Shown: positions 1-7,621 of the stretch, in pieces
Layout of the letters: every line of letters begins with the position of its first letter
Numbering within the stretch: position 1 is the first letter of the stretch
Source: Gemmatimonadota bacterium
GTDB taxonomy: Bacteria > Latescibacterota > UBA2968
DNA length: 64,000 nt
Direction of reading: 5' to 3'
NCBI GenBank assembly: GCA_026705765.1
Contig: JAPPAB010000055.1
Location: 1 to 64,000, forward strand
Made by a program: the position numbers and the translations under genes
The notes under the pieces: model-generated
What the model saw: the letters and a program-made list of their open reading frames with translations, nothing else
Databases searched by the model: none
Told to the model about the DNA's origin: nothing

Positions 1-2
1 CC

Positions 3-551
3 GGCAAATACGAACTTCAAGTACAAATGAAAGACCTCATCTCTGGACGCACCGGACTCTACCGGCAAGAACTCCAGATCAGAGATTATCAAATCCCAGA
101 GCTTCAAGTCAGCGAAATTCAACTGGCTTCGAACATCGCGGAAGCAGGCGCAGCAAAATTCCAAAAAGAAGACGTGTGGATCATCCCCATACCCACGCGC
201 AGTTATGCTATAAAGCAAAATGTCTATGCCTACTTTGAAATCTACAATCTGACCAAAGACACCTTTGGACAAACCCGTTACAAAACCGAATACCGCATTC
301 GCTCCAGTGCCATGCCCGCCGTTGGCGTATTTGGCGCAGTGGCCACGGGGTTGCGAACCATCTTTAGAACCACCAAACCCCAGGTGGCCATCACCAACGA
401 ACTCACAGGACGGGATGCCGACGAGCGCGAATACGTCGAAATCGTACTCAACAAAGTCAGACCCGGTGTCAACGCACTCGAAATCGTCGTAACCGACCTG
501 GTCAGTGGCAAGAGCGTCGAACGCGAAGTGCGCTTCCGGTATGGAAATTAA
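3..551 (+). CDS. GWxTD-domain protein, C-terminal part (5' end outside window)
   Basis: The reading frame is open from base 3, so the start lies upstream of the window and only the last ~183 residues are present. The segment resembles the C-terminus of the complete GWxTD/TPR protein at 24502-26847. Both carry a D-V-W-(I/V)-(M/I)-P-(M/I)-P stretch, a Y-(F/Y)-E-(I/V)-Y-N-L motif followed by F-G-Q-T-R-Y-K, a K-P-Q-V-A motif and a closing V-T-D-L-(S/V)-S-G-(Q/K)-S-V segment. In that family this is the beta-rich domain after the TPR and GWxTD regions, and the protein is probably secreted or periplasmic. rsmD starts 11 bases after the stop. Function is unknown. Confidence 0.75.
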   Translation, partial: GKYELQVQMKDLISGRTGLYRQELQIRDYQIPELQVSEIQLASNIAEAGAAKFQKEDVWIIPIPTRSYAIKQNVYAYFEIYNLTKDTFGQTRYKTEYRIRSSAMPAVGVFGAVATGLRTIFRTTKPQVAITNELTGRDADEREYVEIVLNKVRPGVNALEIVVTDLVSGKSVEREVRFRYGN

Positions 552-562
552 AACACGCTCTT

Positions 563-1135
563 ATGCGCATCATCGCTGGGGAATTTAAGGGCCGCCGCAT
601 CCCCTTTAACAACAAAAAGTACGGCAATGCCCGCGTCACATCCGACTTTGTCAAAAAAGCCGTATTCTCTTCCCTCGGCGAAATCCTCCACGGCAAATAT
701 TTCCTCGACCTCTTCTCCTGCTCTGGGCAAATCGGCCTCGAAGCCTGTAGCCGAGGCGCGCGGGTGATCATCAACGAACCCGACCGTCGCTGCAACCGCT
801 TCATCGTACAGCTCATAGACAATTGGCAACTCAACGACCGCATCCAGCTTTACGCGCGTCCCGCACAAAAACTCTTGCCCCAACTCGCGCATGCAAAAGC
901 CCTATTCGACATCATCTACCTCGATCCCCCCTACCACCAACAATTAGACGGACAACCCATGTCCTGTGCCATACTCACCCGCCTCGCAACAACGCCGATA
1001 CTCGCGCCCAATGCCCGCATTCTCGTCCAACACGCCTCTCGTACAACGCTACCCAAATCCTTTCCCAATCTCACCATCTCTCGACAAAAAAAATACGGCG
1101 ACACAACCTTGAGCACATACACCCTTACTTTCTGA
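563..1135 (+). CDS. rsmD: 16S rRNA (guanine966-N2)-methyltransferase RsmD
   Basis: 190 residues, the normal RsmD length. It opens with the family signature M-R-I-I-A-G-x-x-K-G-R (residues 1-11). It has a Rossmann SAM-binding motif I, D-L-F-S-C-S-G-Q-I-G-L-E (about 49-60), followed by S-R-G-A, and the catalytic N6/N2 methyltransferase motif L-D-P-P-Y (about 120-124). RsmD methylates G966 of 16S rRNA in the small subunit. The usual Ala-Gly in motif I (F-A-G-S-G) is Ser-Cys here. It lies 11 bases after the GWxTD gene and may be co-transcribed with it. The often adjacent coaD is not present. Confidence 0.93.
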   Translation: MRIIAGEFKGRRIPFNNKKYGNARVTSDFVKKAVFSSLGEILHGKYFLDLFSCSGQIGLEACSRGARVIINEPDRRCNRFIVQLIDNWQLNDRIQLYARPAQKLLPQLAHAKALFDIIYLDPPYHQQLDGQPMSCAILTRLATTPILAPNARILVQHASRTTLPKSFPNLTISRQKKYGDTTLSTYTLTF

Positions 1136-1203
1136 CTTGCTACCCATCGCCAAAATCACTATGTTATGACACGAAAAAGCCATTATACCTGAAGGAGGAA
1201 TCA

Positions 1204-1479
1204 ATGGACAAACTCAGTTCCGCCGTCGATTTTAGACCGCGCAGCCGTCAGCTTTACATGGGCGACATGCCCTGGCTCCCGCGCATTACAGATAAAGCCC
1301 GCGCCAAATTGCGAGGCTGCATCGGTGACTACGTCTATCCGTGACCCGCTGACAGAAAGTTCCTGGAGGAACTCGGAGTTGAAGCTGAAGAATTTACGAA
1401 CATCGTCGCATCCAGCCCGACCGATGCCGAAGTCATCGAAAAAGTAAAACCCATCTGGGACAAGTCACATTCTAAGTAA
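1204..1479 (+). CDS. DUF5069-family protein, candidate selenoprotein (in-frame UGA = Sec47)
   Basis: Reading through one TGA (1342-1344) gives a 91-residue protein ending at TAA 1477-1479. The start has a strong ribosome-binding site (GAAGGAGGAATCA-ATG). Before the TGA is a typical DUF5069 N-terminus with L-P-R-I-T-D-K-A-R-A-K-L near residues 25-36 and G-D-Y-V-Y-P at 41-46. After it, P-A-D-R-K-F-L-E-E-L-G-V continues the family pattern without a gap. From memory, DUF5069 proteins have Y-x-Y-x-C-P-x-D at this point, so the TGA sits where Cys is expected, which is the usual Cys/Sec exchange. A perfect hairpin follows at bacterial SECIS distance (see 1342-1373). Another Cys is at residue 39. Many other genes here end in TGA, so general reassignment of the codon is excluded. 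No sel genes are in the window. The alternatives are a nonsense mutation or a sequencing error. The biochemical role of DUF5069 is unknown. Confidence 0.8.
1342..1373 (+). promoter_or_regulatory. putative bacterial SECIS element downstream of UGA
   Basis: The TGA at 1342-1344 is followed by a perfect 6-bp stem, AGTTCC (1358-1363) with GGAACT (1368-1373), closing a 4-base loop TGGA. Nineteen bases separate the TGA from the loop. Bacterial SECIS elements have a small loop with a G in its first two positions, about 16-37 bases after the UGA, and lie within the coding sequence; all three hold here. SelB binding is inferred, not shown. Confidence 0.7.
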
Positions 1480-1488
1480 CAACAAAAA

Positions 1489-1517
1489 AGCCGCCACATA
1501 ATGTGGCGGCTTTTTTT
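1489..1517. terminator. bidirectional rho-independent terminator
   Basis: An 11-base inverted repeat (AGCCGCCACAT at 1489-1499 with ATGTGGCGGCT at 1501-1511) is followed by seven T on the plus strand and preceded by six A, which gives a T-tract on the minus strand. It lies 10 bases past the TAA of the DUF5069 gene. That supports the TAA, not the upstream TGA, as the end of the gene. It also serves the convergent lyase gene. Confidence 0.9.
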
Positions 1518-1538
1518 CGTTATAAAGGCCTCAAACTG

Positions 1539-4500
1539 TCACGACCCCAACCTTTCTCCTCCATTTCGGAGAGCCACTGGTTTTCCACCCACCGGTTTGC
1601 CAAATCCCTGTGTAAAAATCAGAAAATCGCTGAACCCCACCACACCATTGCCATCCAGATCGTATTTTGCGTCAAAACCCGCATCACCCTCCGACAGACC
1701 AAATTTGCCGGTAAAGAGCAAAAAATCCGTAAACCCGACCGCACCATCCCCATCAAAATCCAGATTTGCAACACTCACACCTGTTCCCGATATCAGTTTC
1801 ACCTCTACGCTCTCGCCATCCTGACAGATAAACGCCACAACCGTCTGATCTTCGCTCTCCTCTACAATCTCTGCCAGATCATATGACTGGTCCAGACGCC
1901 ATTTTCCGCGCATCGTCACCTCTACCTTCCGAGGCTCACTCGGCTGATTGACAATCAACGAACCATCTTGCCGATGCGGCGTCTGAATCTTCCAGTCCCA
2001 CCCAAAATCCGGATCAGCAACCGAAAGCAATACCCCATCACCCACTTCGCGAGCCATCACCAAACTCGGCAAAGACACACCCTCAACCGGACCACCTATT
2101 GGCCTTGCATCCTTATCGAACAGCGCATAACCCGTCGCCTTCATCCCCTGATGATGCACAATATGTGCATCACCATCTCGCTGCCACACATCGTATTCCG
2201 GCGCATTGGCAAACGCACGCACCCTATCCGGCGACCTCTGAACCAACACGGCATATTCATAGGACTTACCCTGAGGCATAGGACCGTGATCCAGATACGC
2301 CAACTCAAAAGCCCCCACACCCCCAGCATCTTCAAAATCCCCGGGTGCTTGCACCTGGCGCTGCACCTGCAGACCCTCACCATCTGGAATCACATAGCCA
2401 TTACCCCGTGAATCCATCAGCCACGCTCGCTGCCCCTTTATCCCCTCAAACATATATGGAATCCCCCGCACACGCTCCCCATTCACCCCCGTAGAACGAT
2501 CCTCAGAAATAGACACCTGAAACAACGGCGTCACCGTCGCATGACCACCATCATTATTCTCTATACCCGAACCCAGGCAAATTAGCACATCATCAAAACA
2601 AAACACCGTCTTAACCGCCCGAAAACTCGTATTGAATCTCGTATCGTGCAATCTCAATGCAAACACACCATTTTGTCCCTCCAAATTCACCCCACCCACA
2701 AAAGTCTCATCCGAAAAATTGCGGTCACGCCCCTCGTGTTTGAGTTGCTCATGACTCAGGCGAATCACCGTCGTACCCGGCCACATACTCCAATCCCATC
2801 CATCCCGAACAATCCCACTCGCCTCACGCGTGACCGGATCGCCACTGGCGTAAATCAGCATCGAACCATAGCTCAAATAACGACCGAGTTGATTTTCCCC
2901 ACCGGCTGACGACTCGTAATCCCACACGTACTTGCTCCACCCCTTCATACTCACCATCCAGTCCCCGCGTCGATGAATGGACAACGCACCATAAGGCAAT
3001 GTCCAGTGCCCAGAAGGTGCAGCGATCGGCGGGTATCCCGCACTTGCAAAATCCATCATCATCTGCATCGCACCTGGCGTGTGCAAATACATAATCCGCG
3101 AAGCTACCTGTTCAAACAAACCTTCTATCAACAACTGCGATTGAGGTCTCCAAAGCTGCATAAACGTACCAGCCAATTCTGCATCCACCGAAGGATAACT
3201 CAAAGCCACATACATATACGCCGGCAAAAGACCATCCGTTACCGTTGTATTGAGCGGAAAGCGCCCGTTAATGGCCGTTGAAATATCATACGCATTCGCC
3301 ATAATCCTGGACGTCAACAGCGCCTGCTTCAAATTATCGCGCTTATCATCCCCAACTGAAAAAGGCGTATCGTGCAACAAATACACCAGCACAGAAGCCA
3401 CATGAAAGGCGTTTGGCGCATACGCATTGGCGTAAATACCCCGATGGTGAAAACCCACAAAATCCGGCTTAATCGTATCCAACCACCCCGGCGCAATATC
3501 CAGCGCATTATTCAGCCATACAACATAGCGGCGCATATTCGCCACCTTCTCGGGCGAATCGTCCATCATCAAAATGCACAACAACCGATACATCGCCACC
3601 GAACGCAAAAAATCCGCATTCGTGCCCGGATCCCAGTTCTCTTCATACAACTCGCCAAACATGCTATACCATTTCAAACTCGCCAATTCCCGTTCCAGTC
3701 GATTCGTATCACCCAAAATATCCCGCATCAAATACACCGCGTGGGCATAGCTCGCAATCCGCAAAAACTCGTGATGCATCGCCCCAACACCACTGCCATC
3801 TGCCCACCCCTGATCGTGTAAATAATCGAAAACATCTATCACCCGATCACGTGCCTCCACATTCCCATTCAACCGATAATCCAGCACCAGACGCAACAAG
3901 ACATTCTGAAAAACACTCTGAAAATAGGGCCTGTAGGATGACCGAGCCGCAAACAGGGGTTTACCCAGAATGAGGTCATCCTCGCGTCGAATCTCGTAAT
4001 TTGCGAGATTGCTATGCCCACGCCTTATATAGGCTGTAAGTTCATTGAGCCGAATCCTCACAGGCTCCCGCTCATCATCCTTCACCCCATTGCCCAGAAC
4101 CCATGCCTCATATCGTCGGGCAATCTTATCAAAAGCCCGTCTCTCATCATCGGTAATCTGCGAAGGAAGCGGACCCGGCAATCTATTCAGACTCCATCGA
4201 TATTCGCGGGTTTTATCGCCACTTGTATTTATACCTCCATTCACAAATGGAACCTGTGCATCGGGAGATCGCCTGGAGTCAATTCTTTCTACCAACTCCA
4301 TCAAATCCAGATACACAGCCCCGCTATTCGGTGCCCTAATTTCAAACGCCGTCACCCGTCCATTTCTCGGACCCGTATAAGAATTATTCCGCGCATCATC
4401 CCGCAAATGGATCCACATCGCCCGCCAGCCCGTAAAATTCAAGCCAAACTCAAACTGGTAGCGCGGATTATTTGCCGCCAGTTCGGATTCCGTACCAAAC

Positions 4501-4817
4501 CCAAACGTCAGCACCTCATCGAGTGCCTCCTCGTTGTACACCCACGCCCGAAAACCGTTCAGCGTCCGATTGCGTTGTGTTACTGGATCCGTGAACACAA
4601 GCCGGCCATTGTTCTGCCATGCCCACTTCAGAGATTGCGTTCCTCCCTTGTAACGCCTCGCCGAAAGCGAAACCTCACTGCCTGCATCTGCCCGATAGGC
4701 TGCCGACAGCGTCGTTTCCTCAAAACTGTAGTGCCACGGTGTATTCTGTGCCATCGCCGCGTCAACCATCCCAAGTACACCCCCTGCAAAAATAATTATC
4801 CATCTCCGCAAATTCAT
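1539..4817 (-). CDS. secreted polysaccharide lyase family 8 (chondroitin ABC lyase-like) with C-terminal EF-hand/dockerin-like repeats
   Basis: About 1092 residues, starting at ATG 4817 behind an AAAGGG site. It has a signal peptide (hydrophobic segment ending A-A-M-A-Q), then a beta-sandwich lyase N-terminal domain (to ~180). The alpha/alpha-barrel catalytic domain contains F-H-H-R-G-I-Y-A-N-A-Y (about 456-466), N-G-R near 519 and S-S-A-G-G-E-N near 636-642. These match the His, Tyr, Arg and Glu positions of chondroitin ABC lyase, which cleaves uronic-acid polysaccharides by beta-elimination. The last ~75 residues hold two calcium-loop repeats (D-F-D-G-D-G-A-V-G-F-T-D-F and D-L-D-G-N-G-V-V-G-F-S-D-F). 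It starts 22 bases after the ABC permease gene, so co-transcription is likely. The exact substrate is unknown. Confidence 0.85.
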   Translation of the reverse strand: MNLRRWIIIFAGGVLGMVDAAMAQNTPWHYSFEETTLSAAYRADAGSEVSLSARRYKGGTQSLKWAWQNNGRLVFTDPVTQRNRTLNGFRAWVYNEEALDEVLTFGFGTESELAANNPRYQFEFGLNFTGWRAMWIHLRDDARNNSYTGPRNGRVTAFEIRAPNSGAVYLDLMELVERIDSRRSPDAQVPFVNGGINTSGDKTREYRWSLNRLPGPLPSQITDDERRAFDKIARRYEAWVLGNGVKDDEREPVRIRLNELTAYIRRGHSNLANYEIRREDDLILGKPLFAARSSYRPYFQSVFQNVLLRLVLDYRLNGNVEARDRVIDVFDYLHDQGWADGSGVGAMHHEFLRIASYAHAVYLMRDILGDTNRLERELASLKWYSMFGELYEENWDPGTNADFLRSVAMYRLLCILMMDDSPEKVANMRRYVVWLNNALDIAPGWLDTIKPDFVGFHHRGIYANAYAPNAFHVASVLVYLLHDTPFSVGDDKRDNLKQALLTSRIMANAYDISTAINGRFPLNTTVTDGLLPAYMYVALSYPSVDAELAGTFMQLWRPQSQLLIEGLFEQVASRIMYLHTPGAMQMMMDFASAGYPPIAAPSGHWTLPYGALSIHRRGDWMVSMKGWSKYVWDYESSAGGENQLGRYLSYGSMLIYASGDPVTREASGIVRDGWDWSMWPGTTVIRLSHEQLKHEGRDRNFSDETFVGGVNLEGQNGVFALRLHDTRFNTSFRAVKTVFCFDDVLICLGSGIENNDGGHATVTPLFQVSISEDRSTGVNGERVRGIPYMFEGIKGQRAWLMDSRGNGYVIPDGEGLQVQRQVQAPGDFEDAGGVGAFELAYLDHGPMPQGKSYEYAVLVQRSPDRVRAFANAPEYDVWQRDGDAHIVHHQGMKATGYALFDKDARPIGGPVEGVSLPSLVMAREVGDGVLLSVADPDFGWDWKIQTPHRQDGSLIVNQPSEPRKVEVTMRGKWRLDQSYDLAEIVEESEDQTVVAFICQDGESVEVKLISGTGVSVANLDFDGDGAVGFTDFLLFTGKFGLSEGDAGFDAKYDLDGNGVVGFSDFLIFTQGFGKPVGGKPVALRNGGERLGS

Positions 4818-4839
4818 CACAAGCCCTTTGAATTTTCAT

Positions 4840-6525
4840 TTAAGCGCGGAACAACTCGCCCATGCGCCTGCCCAAAAATCGCCCGGCTAAAAACAAACTC
4901 ACAATCAACAACACCATACCAAAAACACCCATCGCACTGGCCAGATACGCGCCATCTGCAATGCGCCCCATAAGCGCGTAAATCGCTTTTGTGATGGGAT
5001 AGTACTCATCCTTGAGTGCCAAAATCAAACTATCGCTCACCTCGAGCATTGCAAACGCAAAACACAAAATACCGCCAGCCACCAGATTGGCTAAAATCAG
5101 CGGAAATGTAATTTGAAAAAGTGTGCGCAACCGGGAAGCCCCCAAATTCTGAGCCGCCTCTTCCAGCGTCACACTCGTCTGCTGAAAACCCGCATACGCC
5201 GCGCGCACCATATAGGGCAACCGCCGCACCGCATAGGCAATAACCAGCAGTGGCACGGGATAGTGCCGCGCATCCAAAAAAGTGCCCGAATATCCCGCCA
5301 GATACCCAAAAGCCAGCACCAGGCCGGGCAGAGCTAAAGGCAACATCGCCATCGCATCTAAAACGCCCTTATACGGGATGCGGGTGCGCGTCAACAAATA
5401 GGCAATGGCAATACCCAGAACAATATCCAGCGTCGTACTCAACACACTCAACATCAGACTCATCTCAATACTGGACAGAGACATCGGGTGTTCAAAAACC
5501 ATCGTATAAAATCGCCCGGTCGTCTCCTGGGGCAACACAGCCATAAACCAGCGCTCGGCAATAGACGTCAAAAACACACTCATATGCGGAATCAGAGCAA
5601 TACCCGTAAGCGACAGCATCGCGGCGTAAATCAACACCGTCATCCCGCGAGAAGCCGGGCGCGACCCCGAACTGATATACCCTCGCGCAATCATCTCATA
5701 GCGGCGATTGCCCAGCATCGCCTTTGACAGATAAAAGAAAAAGACCGTCAAAAGCAACACAAAGACAACCAGCGCGTAAGCCATCGGATTTTCGTTAATA
5801 TCCTCAATAGAATTAAAAATCTCGACCGCCACAACCTGGCGATAATTAAAAATAAGCGGCGTTCCCAAATCGGTAAACGCCCAGATAAAAACAATAATCG
5901 CCCCGGCAAAATAGCCCGGCAACATCAGCGGAAATGTCACCGTGCGAAAAAGACGAAACCCGCTACTGCCCATATTGCGCGCCGCCTCTTCCAGGCTCGG
6001 ATCGACATTGGCAAGAGCAGCGGCCACATTGAGATACATAATGGGATAGAGATGCAGCACCTCTAAAATCACCACCCCCACAAAACCACCGCCGCCAAAC
6101 CAATCTACCGGCTGATCGATAAGCCCCAAATCCAAAAGTAGCAAATTGATCGAACCAAAACGCGCAAACATCTGCTTCATGCCAATAGCCCCTACAAACG
6201 GGGGCAAAACCATAGGCACCAGAATCAGACCATTGAGAAACCCCTTACCCGCAAAATTGTATCGCACCAGCAAAAATGCCAGAGGCAAACTGAGCAACGT
6301 AGTCGCAATAGTCGTAATCATCCCCAGCCGAAAACTATTGAGGATAGCTTCCTGATAGACCGGACTCGTCACCATTAACTCGTAAAACGCAAACGTAAAC
6401 CTGCCATCGACCACCAGCGACTGCACAAAGGCATACCACAGGGGATAAAACAAAAACAACGCAAAAAAGCCGATCAACCCCACCAAAAAAATGAGCGTGG
6501 GCAAATTGAGATCAAACCGCCTCAT
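4840..6525 (-). CDS. Fe(III)-type ABC transporter permease with two fused membrane domains
   Basis: 561 residues from an ATG at 6525 that overlaps the end of the ATPase gene by 14 bases and follows GGGGAGG; a longer frame upstream lies inside the ATPase gene and is not used. The protein has about twelve hydrophobic segments arranged as two copies of the binding-protein-dependent permease domain. Each copy carries an EAA loop (E-E-A-A-R-N-M-G...F-P-L and E-E-A-A-Q-N-L-G...F-P-L) that docks on the ATPase. The layout is that of FbpB/AfuB/ThiP permeases for iron(III), thiamine or related solutes. The substrate cannot be fixed from this subunit. Confidence 0.9.
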   Translation of the reverse strand: MRRFDLNLPTLIFLVGLIGFFALFLFYPLWYAFVQSLVVDGRFTFAFYELMVTSPVYQEAILNSFRLGMITTIATTLLSLPLAFLLVRYNFAGKGFLNGLILVPMVLPPFVGAIGMKQMFARFGSINLLLLDLGLIDQPVDWFGGGGFVGVVILEVLHLYPIMYLNVAAALANVDPSLEEAARNMGSSGFRLFRTVTFPLMLPGYFAGAIIVFIWAFTDLGTPLIFNYRQVVAVEIFNSIEDINENPMAYALVVFVLLLTVFFFYLSKAMLGNRRYEMIARGYISSGSRPASRGMTVLIYAAMLSLTGIALIPHMSVFLTSIAERWFMAVLPQETTGRFYTMVFEHPMSLSSIEMSLMLSVLSTTLDIVLGIAIAYLLTRTRIPYKGVLDAMAMLPLALPGLVLAFGYLAGYSGTFLDARHYPVPLLVIAYAVRRLPYMVRAAYAGFQQTSVTLEEAAQNLGASRLRTLFQITFPLILANLVAGGILCFAFAMLEVSDSLILALKDEYYPITKAIYALMGRIADGAYLASAMGVFGMVLLIVSLFLAGRFLGRRMGELFRA

Positions 6526-7609
6526 CGCGCTCCTCCCCTTCATCGCGCAAGACAACCACCTCCTGCTTCGAAAACCCCAGTCGCACCTCATCGCCGGGTT
6601 GTGCGTACTGCATAGTTGCGCCGTATGCAATCAGTCTGATCTGATCGCCGCTCGCCAATTCAACAAAAAATTGCTCGACTTCCCCCAGATAAATCGCACG
6701 CCGCACGCGCCCAAAAATGACATTATCCGCCGTCCCAGATTCATCTGAAAGAAAATCCATTGCCTCGGGCCGAATCGCGCACAACACCTGATCCCCCGCC
6801 TGAACACCCTCATACCCCGCCTGGCCGCGAATATCCCCCACATCTGTTGTAGCGACCACCTCGGATTCCACAGATTTTATTTCCCCAGAAATCAAATTAA
6901 TCTCGCCAATAAAATCCGCGACAAAGCGCGTGATCGGTCGTCTATAAACATCCCGCGGAGTGCCGACTTGCGCCACCTTCCCCATCTGCATAACCGCAAT
7001 GCGCGCACCCATAGCCAGTGCTTCTTTTTGATCGTGTGTCACATAAATCATCGTAACACCCAAAGAGCGCTGCAAATCCTGTAACTGCTCGCGCATCTCC
7101 AACCGCAATCGCGCATCCAGATTGGAAAGCGGCTCATCCAGCAGCACAACACCTGGTTCTATGACCAGTGCCCGCGCCAGTGCCACGCGCTGTTGTTGCC
7201 CTCCCGAAAGCTGATTGGGTGACCGCTCGGCATAACCGCTCATCTGAACCATTTCCAGGGCGCGCCTCACTTTTTGGTCGCGCTCCTGCTGCGACATATT
7301 GCGCATGGTGAGGCCGTATTCCACATTCTTCCAAACCGTCATATGAGGCCACAAGGCATAATTCTGAAACACCATACCCGTATTGCGCTCGTGCGCAGGC
7401 ACAGCAGTCACATCGCGCGCGTCAAAAAGCACCCGACCCGTCTCGGGCTGCTCAAAACCCGCCAAAATGCGCAACAACGTGGTTTTGCCACAACCAGAGG
7501 GGCCCAGCAAAAAAAAGAACTCCCCCGCGTCAATTTCCAGATTGATGCGATCCAATGCCAGAACATTGTCAAAGCGCTTGGTCACATTTTCCAGCTTAAT
7601 CCCGAACAT
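6512..7609 (-). CDS. ABC transporter ATPase, FbpC/PotA type
   Basis: 365 residues. The nucleotide-binding domain has Walker A G-P-S-G-C-G-K-T (36-43), a Q-loop in F-Q-N-Y-A-L, the signature L-S-G-G-Q-Q-Q-R, Walker B V-V-L-L-D-E-P-L-S and the switch His in Y-V-T-H-D. It is followed by a C-terminal TOBE-like regulatory domain from about 240. It energises import through the permease encoded downstream. It begins 12 bases after the binding-protein gene and overlaps the permease start, so the three genes are translationally linked. This ATPase class serves iron(III), spermidine/putrescine, sulfate and sugar importers. Confidence 0.93.
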   Translation of the reverse strand: MFGIKLENVTKRFDNVLALDRINLEIDAGEFFFLLGPSGCGKTTLLRILAGFEQPETGRVLFDARDVTAVPAHERNTGMVFQNYALWPHMTVWKNVEYGLTMRNMSQQERDQKVRRALEMVQMSGYAERSPNQLSGGQQQRVALARALVIEPGVVLLDEPLSNLDARLRLEMREQLQDLQRSLGVTMIYVTHDQKEALAMGARIAVMQMGKVAQVGTPRDVYRRPITRFVADFIGEINLISGEIKSVESEVVATTDVGDIRGQAGYEGVQAGDQVLCAIRPEAMDFLSDESGTADNVIFGRVRRAIYLGEVEQFFVELASGDQIRLIAYGATMQYAQPGDEVRLGFSKQEVVVLRDEGEERDEAV

Positions 7610-7621
7610 ATCTCACCCTCT

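Noticed and set aside
1204-1344. Reading the DUF5069 gene as a truncated 46-residue protein or pseudogene
   Set aside because: The sequence after the TGA keeps family character and frame for 44 codons with no other lesion, and the terminator follows the second stop.
1342-1344. Genome-wide reassignment of UGA to Trp or Gly
   Set aside because: Many intact genes here end in TGA at conserved positions (for example mnhD and ribH, both overlapping the next start), so UGA is a normal stop.
4014-4973. 319-codon open frame on the plus strand
   Set aside because: It lies antisense to the polysaccharide lyase gene, has a Pro/Arg/His-rich unnatural composition and no homology or ribosome-binding site. 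GC-skewed codon use of the true gene keeps the opposite strand open.
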